7,936 bases of DNA from Paramuribaculum sp. (GTDB lineage: Bacteria; Bacteroidota; Bacteroidia; Bacteroidales; Muribaculaceae), in NCBI GenBank assembly GCA_009775605.1, contig VSPV01000120.1, forward strand, positions 1 through 7,936, in the 5' to 3' direction. Positions 6,046 through 7,936 of the stretch are shown piece after piece. The first letter of the stretch is position 1. Each line of letters opens with the position of its first letter. The position numbers and the translations under genes are program-made. The notes under the pieces were generated by a model that ran no database searches, was not told the origin of the DNA, and saw only the letters and a program-made list of their open reading frames with translations.

Positions 6046-6081
6046 AAGAGGGAAGCTCAACGATATATGACCTTCCCTCTT
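6046..6081. terminator. bidirectional terminator between the relaxase and the host operon
   Basis: AAGAGGGAAG (6046-6055) and CTTCCCTCTT (6072-6081) form a perfect 10-bp stem. After one mismatch, TCA/TGA (6057-6059, 6068-6070) add 3 bp, leaving an 8-nt loop. It lies between convergent genes: 37 bp past the relaxase stop and 25 bp past the nucleotidyltransferase stop. On the - strand it is followed by CTTCCATTTTG and on the + strand by ATAATAC, so the T-tracts are only moderate. Its origin (element or chromosome) is unclear. Confidence 0.6.
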
Positions 6082-6105
6082 ATAATACTATATGGAGTAT
6101 AATTA

Positions 6106-7014
6106 TTAACCTTTGAACAAGGAATCAGGATATTCACCATTTTTGTGGAGTTCGGCGAATTTAGCCACGACCCCCGGACGGTCTTCCGCATAAGTTACAC
6201 CGAACCAGTGTGAATCAGTATCCAGAACTTTTATTGTTGCCTCATGAGACTTGATCAGAGCATCAGCCACATCGGGTATAACCTGTTCCGCTTTCGGGGT
6301 CGTCAAATCTTTGTCAAGGAATTTGGCAAACTCTCTTTCAGCATAGTCGAAGTAGTCGGGTGTGAAACCCCACATATTCATGGAAACAGGCACATTGACA
6401 TCAAGTTTGTGTTCTTTGCCATCGGAATCTTTGTAGGATATCTCGTGAGCATCGTTATACTTAATTTCTTTACATTCCTCAACTGATGACAGCAGACCGT
6501 CATTAGTCTGACAGACACCACGGTTCACGCCACCATTCTCAGTAACAGTGTTACCGAGGCGAAAACCTACCATGCAGTAGTCTCCTTTGCAATCACGGGA
6601 ACGCATCAATTCTTTGGCAAGCACCTCATATGAATTGCGTCCATAGAAATCATCGGAATTTATAACCGCAAAAGGTTCCTTTATGACCCCTTTAGCCATC
6701 AGGACCGCGTGAGCAGGACCCCACGGTTTTGTACGGTCGGCAGGGCAGACAAATCCAGCGGGAAGTTTGTCCACTGCCTGAAAAACTATCTCTACGGGAA
6801 TATGTCCTTCATACTTTGATAGAATCTTGTCTCGAAAATCCTGTTCGAAATCCTTTCGGATAACAAACACGACCTTTCCGAAACCAGCCTGAATAGCATC
6901 GTAGATTGAATAATCCATGATCGTTTCACCATTCGGGCCAAGAGTATCGAGTTGTTTCAACCCTCCATACCTGCTGCCCATTCCGGCAGCAAGAACGAAT
7001 AATGTAGGTTTCAT
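6106..7014 (-). CDS. sugar-phosphate nucleotidyltransferase of the galactose operon
   Basis: A 302-aa cytoplasmic NTP-transferase (GT-A/Rossmann-like fold). The N-terminal nucleotide-binding signature LAAGMGSRYGGLK spans 8-20 (G11, G13, R15, K20). KPWGPAHAV (96-104) fits the sugar/nucleotide-binding loop, and NSDDFYG (119-125) gives the metal-binding acidic pair D121/D122. W215-G216 in MNMWGF is another conserved patch. These enzymes couple a sugar-1-phosphate to an NTP to give an NDP-sugar plus pyrophosphate. The gene begins 13 bp after galK and reads in the same direction, so the two are co-transcribed. It may make UDP-galactose or UDP-glucose from the product of GalK, doing the work of GalT or GalU. 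The substrate is inferred from context only, and other hexose-1-phosphates are possible. The ATG at 7014 puts the signature at the expected distance from the N-terminus. The protein appears complete. Confidence 0.88.
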   Translation of the reverse strand: MKPTLFVLAAGMGSRYGGLKQLDTLGPNGETIMDYSIYDAIQAGFGKVVFVIRKDFEQDFRDKILSKYEGHIPVEIVFQAVDKLPAGFVCPADRTKPWGPAHAVLMAKGVIKEPFAVINSDDFYGRNSYEVLAKELMRSRDCKGDYCMVGFRLGNTVTENGGVNRGVCQTNDGLLSSVEECKEIKYNDAHEISYKDSDGKEHKLDVNVPVSMNMWGFTPDYFDYAEREFAKFLDKDLTTPKAEQVIPDVADALIKSHEATIKVLDTDSHWFGVTYAEDRPGVVAKFAELHKNGEYPDSLFKG

Positions 7015-7027
7015 AATATGAGTTATT

Positions 7028-7936
7028 TTAATCGGTCACTTTGCGGGCACCGTCGCTGATGATGACGGGATAAACCTTAGGCTCGTGGCCGTATTTTTCA
7101 TTGAACTTTGTTTTTGCGGTCTCGATAAACTTATCCCGAAGGTCTTTCTTTACGAGATTGATGGTACAGCCTCCGAATCCACCTCCCATGATACGCGAGC
7201 CGGTAACTCCACACTCGCGTGCGATATCGTTGAGGAAATCGAGTTCTTCACAGCTTACCTCATAGTCATCAGATAATCCTTGATGTGTTTCGTACATCTT
7301 TTTACCGACTGTCTCATAATCGCCCGAGATCAGTGCCTCACAAACCGCAAGCACACGGTCTTTCTCCTCAATTACGAATTTGGCTCTGAAATAATCTTCG
7401 GCTGATATGTCGGTACGGATAGATTTCAGCATGGGGATGGTGGCCTCACGGAGAGTCTCCAGTCCCAGCCGCTTTGCTACACGTTCACAAGATGCCCTGC
7501 GTTTATTATATGGCGAGTCAGCAAGTTCGTGTTTTACTCTCGAATCTATCAGGATGAGTTCGTAGTCTTTCGGCGCGAAGGGGAAATATTCGAATTCCAT
7601 TGAACGACAGTCAAGACGCATGAGTTTACCAGCCTGTCCCATTACTGAAGCGAACTGGTCCATGATACCACAGTTTACACCACAGTAATTGTGTTCCGTT
7701 GACTGCCCGATTTTCGCAAGCTCGAACTTGTCAATATCGTTGTCGTTGAAAAGGTCGTTGAGCGCAAAAGCGAAACAGCTTTCGAGAGCGGCAGAAGAAC
7801 TGAGACCAGCCCCAAGAGGCACGTTGCCAGCGAAAACAGCGTCAAAACCCTTGACTGTACCGCCACGTTTGAGTATCTCCCGACAGACTCCGAAGATATA
7901 TCTTGCCCATGATTGTTCCGGGACATCTTCCTCATT
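7028..7936 (-). CDS. galK: galactokinase, 5' end beyond the window
   Basis: Galactokinase (GHMP kinase family): ATP-dependent phosphorylation of alpha-D-galactose to galactose-1-phosphate, the first step of the Leloir pathway. The ATP-binding glycine-rich motif PLGAGLSSSAALE is intact. The catalytic aspartate lies in NCGIMDQF, and the third GHMP motif GSRIMGGGFGGC is near the C-terminus, which ends KVTD. The frame stays open from the GTG at 7820-7822 to the window edge (38 more codons, with galactokinase-like residues such as GFDAVFAGNVPLGAG), so that GTG is internal and not the start. About 303 residues are visible. Family members are about 380-390 aa, so roughly 80 N-terminal residues, including the sugar-binding GRxNLIGEHTDY motif, lie outside. 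It is first of the two visible operon genes, and the nucleotidyltransferase follows 13 bp later. Confidence 0.96.
   Translation of the reverse strand, partial: NEEDVPEQSWARYIFGVCREILKRGGTVKGFDAVFAGNVPLGAGLSSSAALESCFAFALNDLFNDNDIDKFELAKIGQSTEHNYCGVNCGIMDQFASVMGQAGKLMRLDCRSMEFEYFPFAPKDYELILIDSRVKHELADSPYNKRRASCERVAKRLGLETLREATIPMLKSIRTDISAEDYFRAKFVIEEKDRVLAVCEALISGDYETVGKKMYETHQGLSDDYEVSCEELDFLNDIARECGVTGSRIMGGGFGGCTINLVKKDLRDKFIETAKTKFNEKYGHEPKVYPVIISDGARKVTD

Noticed and set aside
7675..7935. 86-codon reverse-strand frame overlapping the galactokinase 5' part
   Set aside because: The galactokinase frame through the same bases encodes the conserved PLGAGLSSSAALE region and stays open to the edge.
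1..7936. CRISPR array, tRNA, rRNA or riboswitch
   Set aside because: No regularly spaced repeats, no cloverleaf-like stretch and no known aptamer pattern was seen on either strand.

Overview
The window looks like Bacteroidales DNA. The evidence is a perfect Bacteroidetes-type promoter (TTTG, 18 bp, TAGCTTTG), start codons with A/T-rich leaders instead of Shine-Dalgarno sequences, and an HTH/MobC-like/relaxase gene set of the kind seen in Bacteroides mobilizable elements. It holds two blocks: about 6 kb of a small integrative and mobilizable element (IME) on the + strand, and the 3' end of a chromosomal galactose operon on the - strand.

IME block (about 1-6045), left to right: a leader with a -7 box (TAACTTTG); two intact tandem tyrosine recombinases (149-1273 and 1355-2497), which are diverged paralogues of each other; a strong intrinsic terminator (2566-2596); a palindrome/repeat cluster (2643-2675) and a promoter (2718-2747); a small excisionase/MerR-like helix-turn-helix protein (2802-3041); an unrecognised helical protein (3060-3536); a winged-helix-like DNA-binding protein (3671-4108); a repeat-rich intergenic region with a perfect 8-bp hairpin that is the best oriT candidate (4109-4357); then a ribbon-helix-helix MobC-like accessory protein (4358-4780) overlapping by 4 bp the relaxase gene (4777-6009). 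No type IV coupling protein, mating-pore gene, replication initiator or recognisable cargo is present. The visible part is therefore a minimal integrate/excise/mobilize unit that would need a helper conjugative element.

Boundary: a 10-bp perfect inverted repeat (6046-6081) lies between the relaxase and the convergent host operon and probably terminates transcription from one or both sides. The exact attachment site could not be fixed. A 9-bp match between positions 3-11 and 6138-6146 is only a weak candidate.

Host block (6106-7936, - strand): galK, cut by the right edge of the window and lacking its N-terminus, followed 13 bp later by a sugar-nucleotidyltransferase. Together they could phosphorylate galactose and convert the sugar phosphate to a UDP-sugar. 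No galT is visible.
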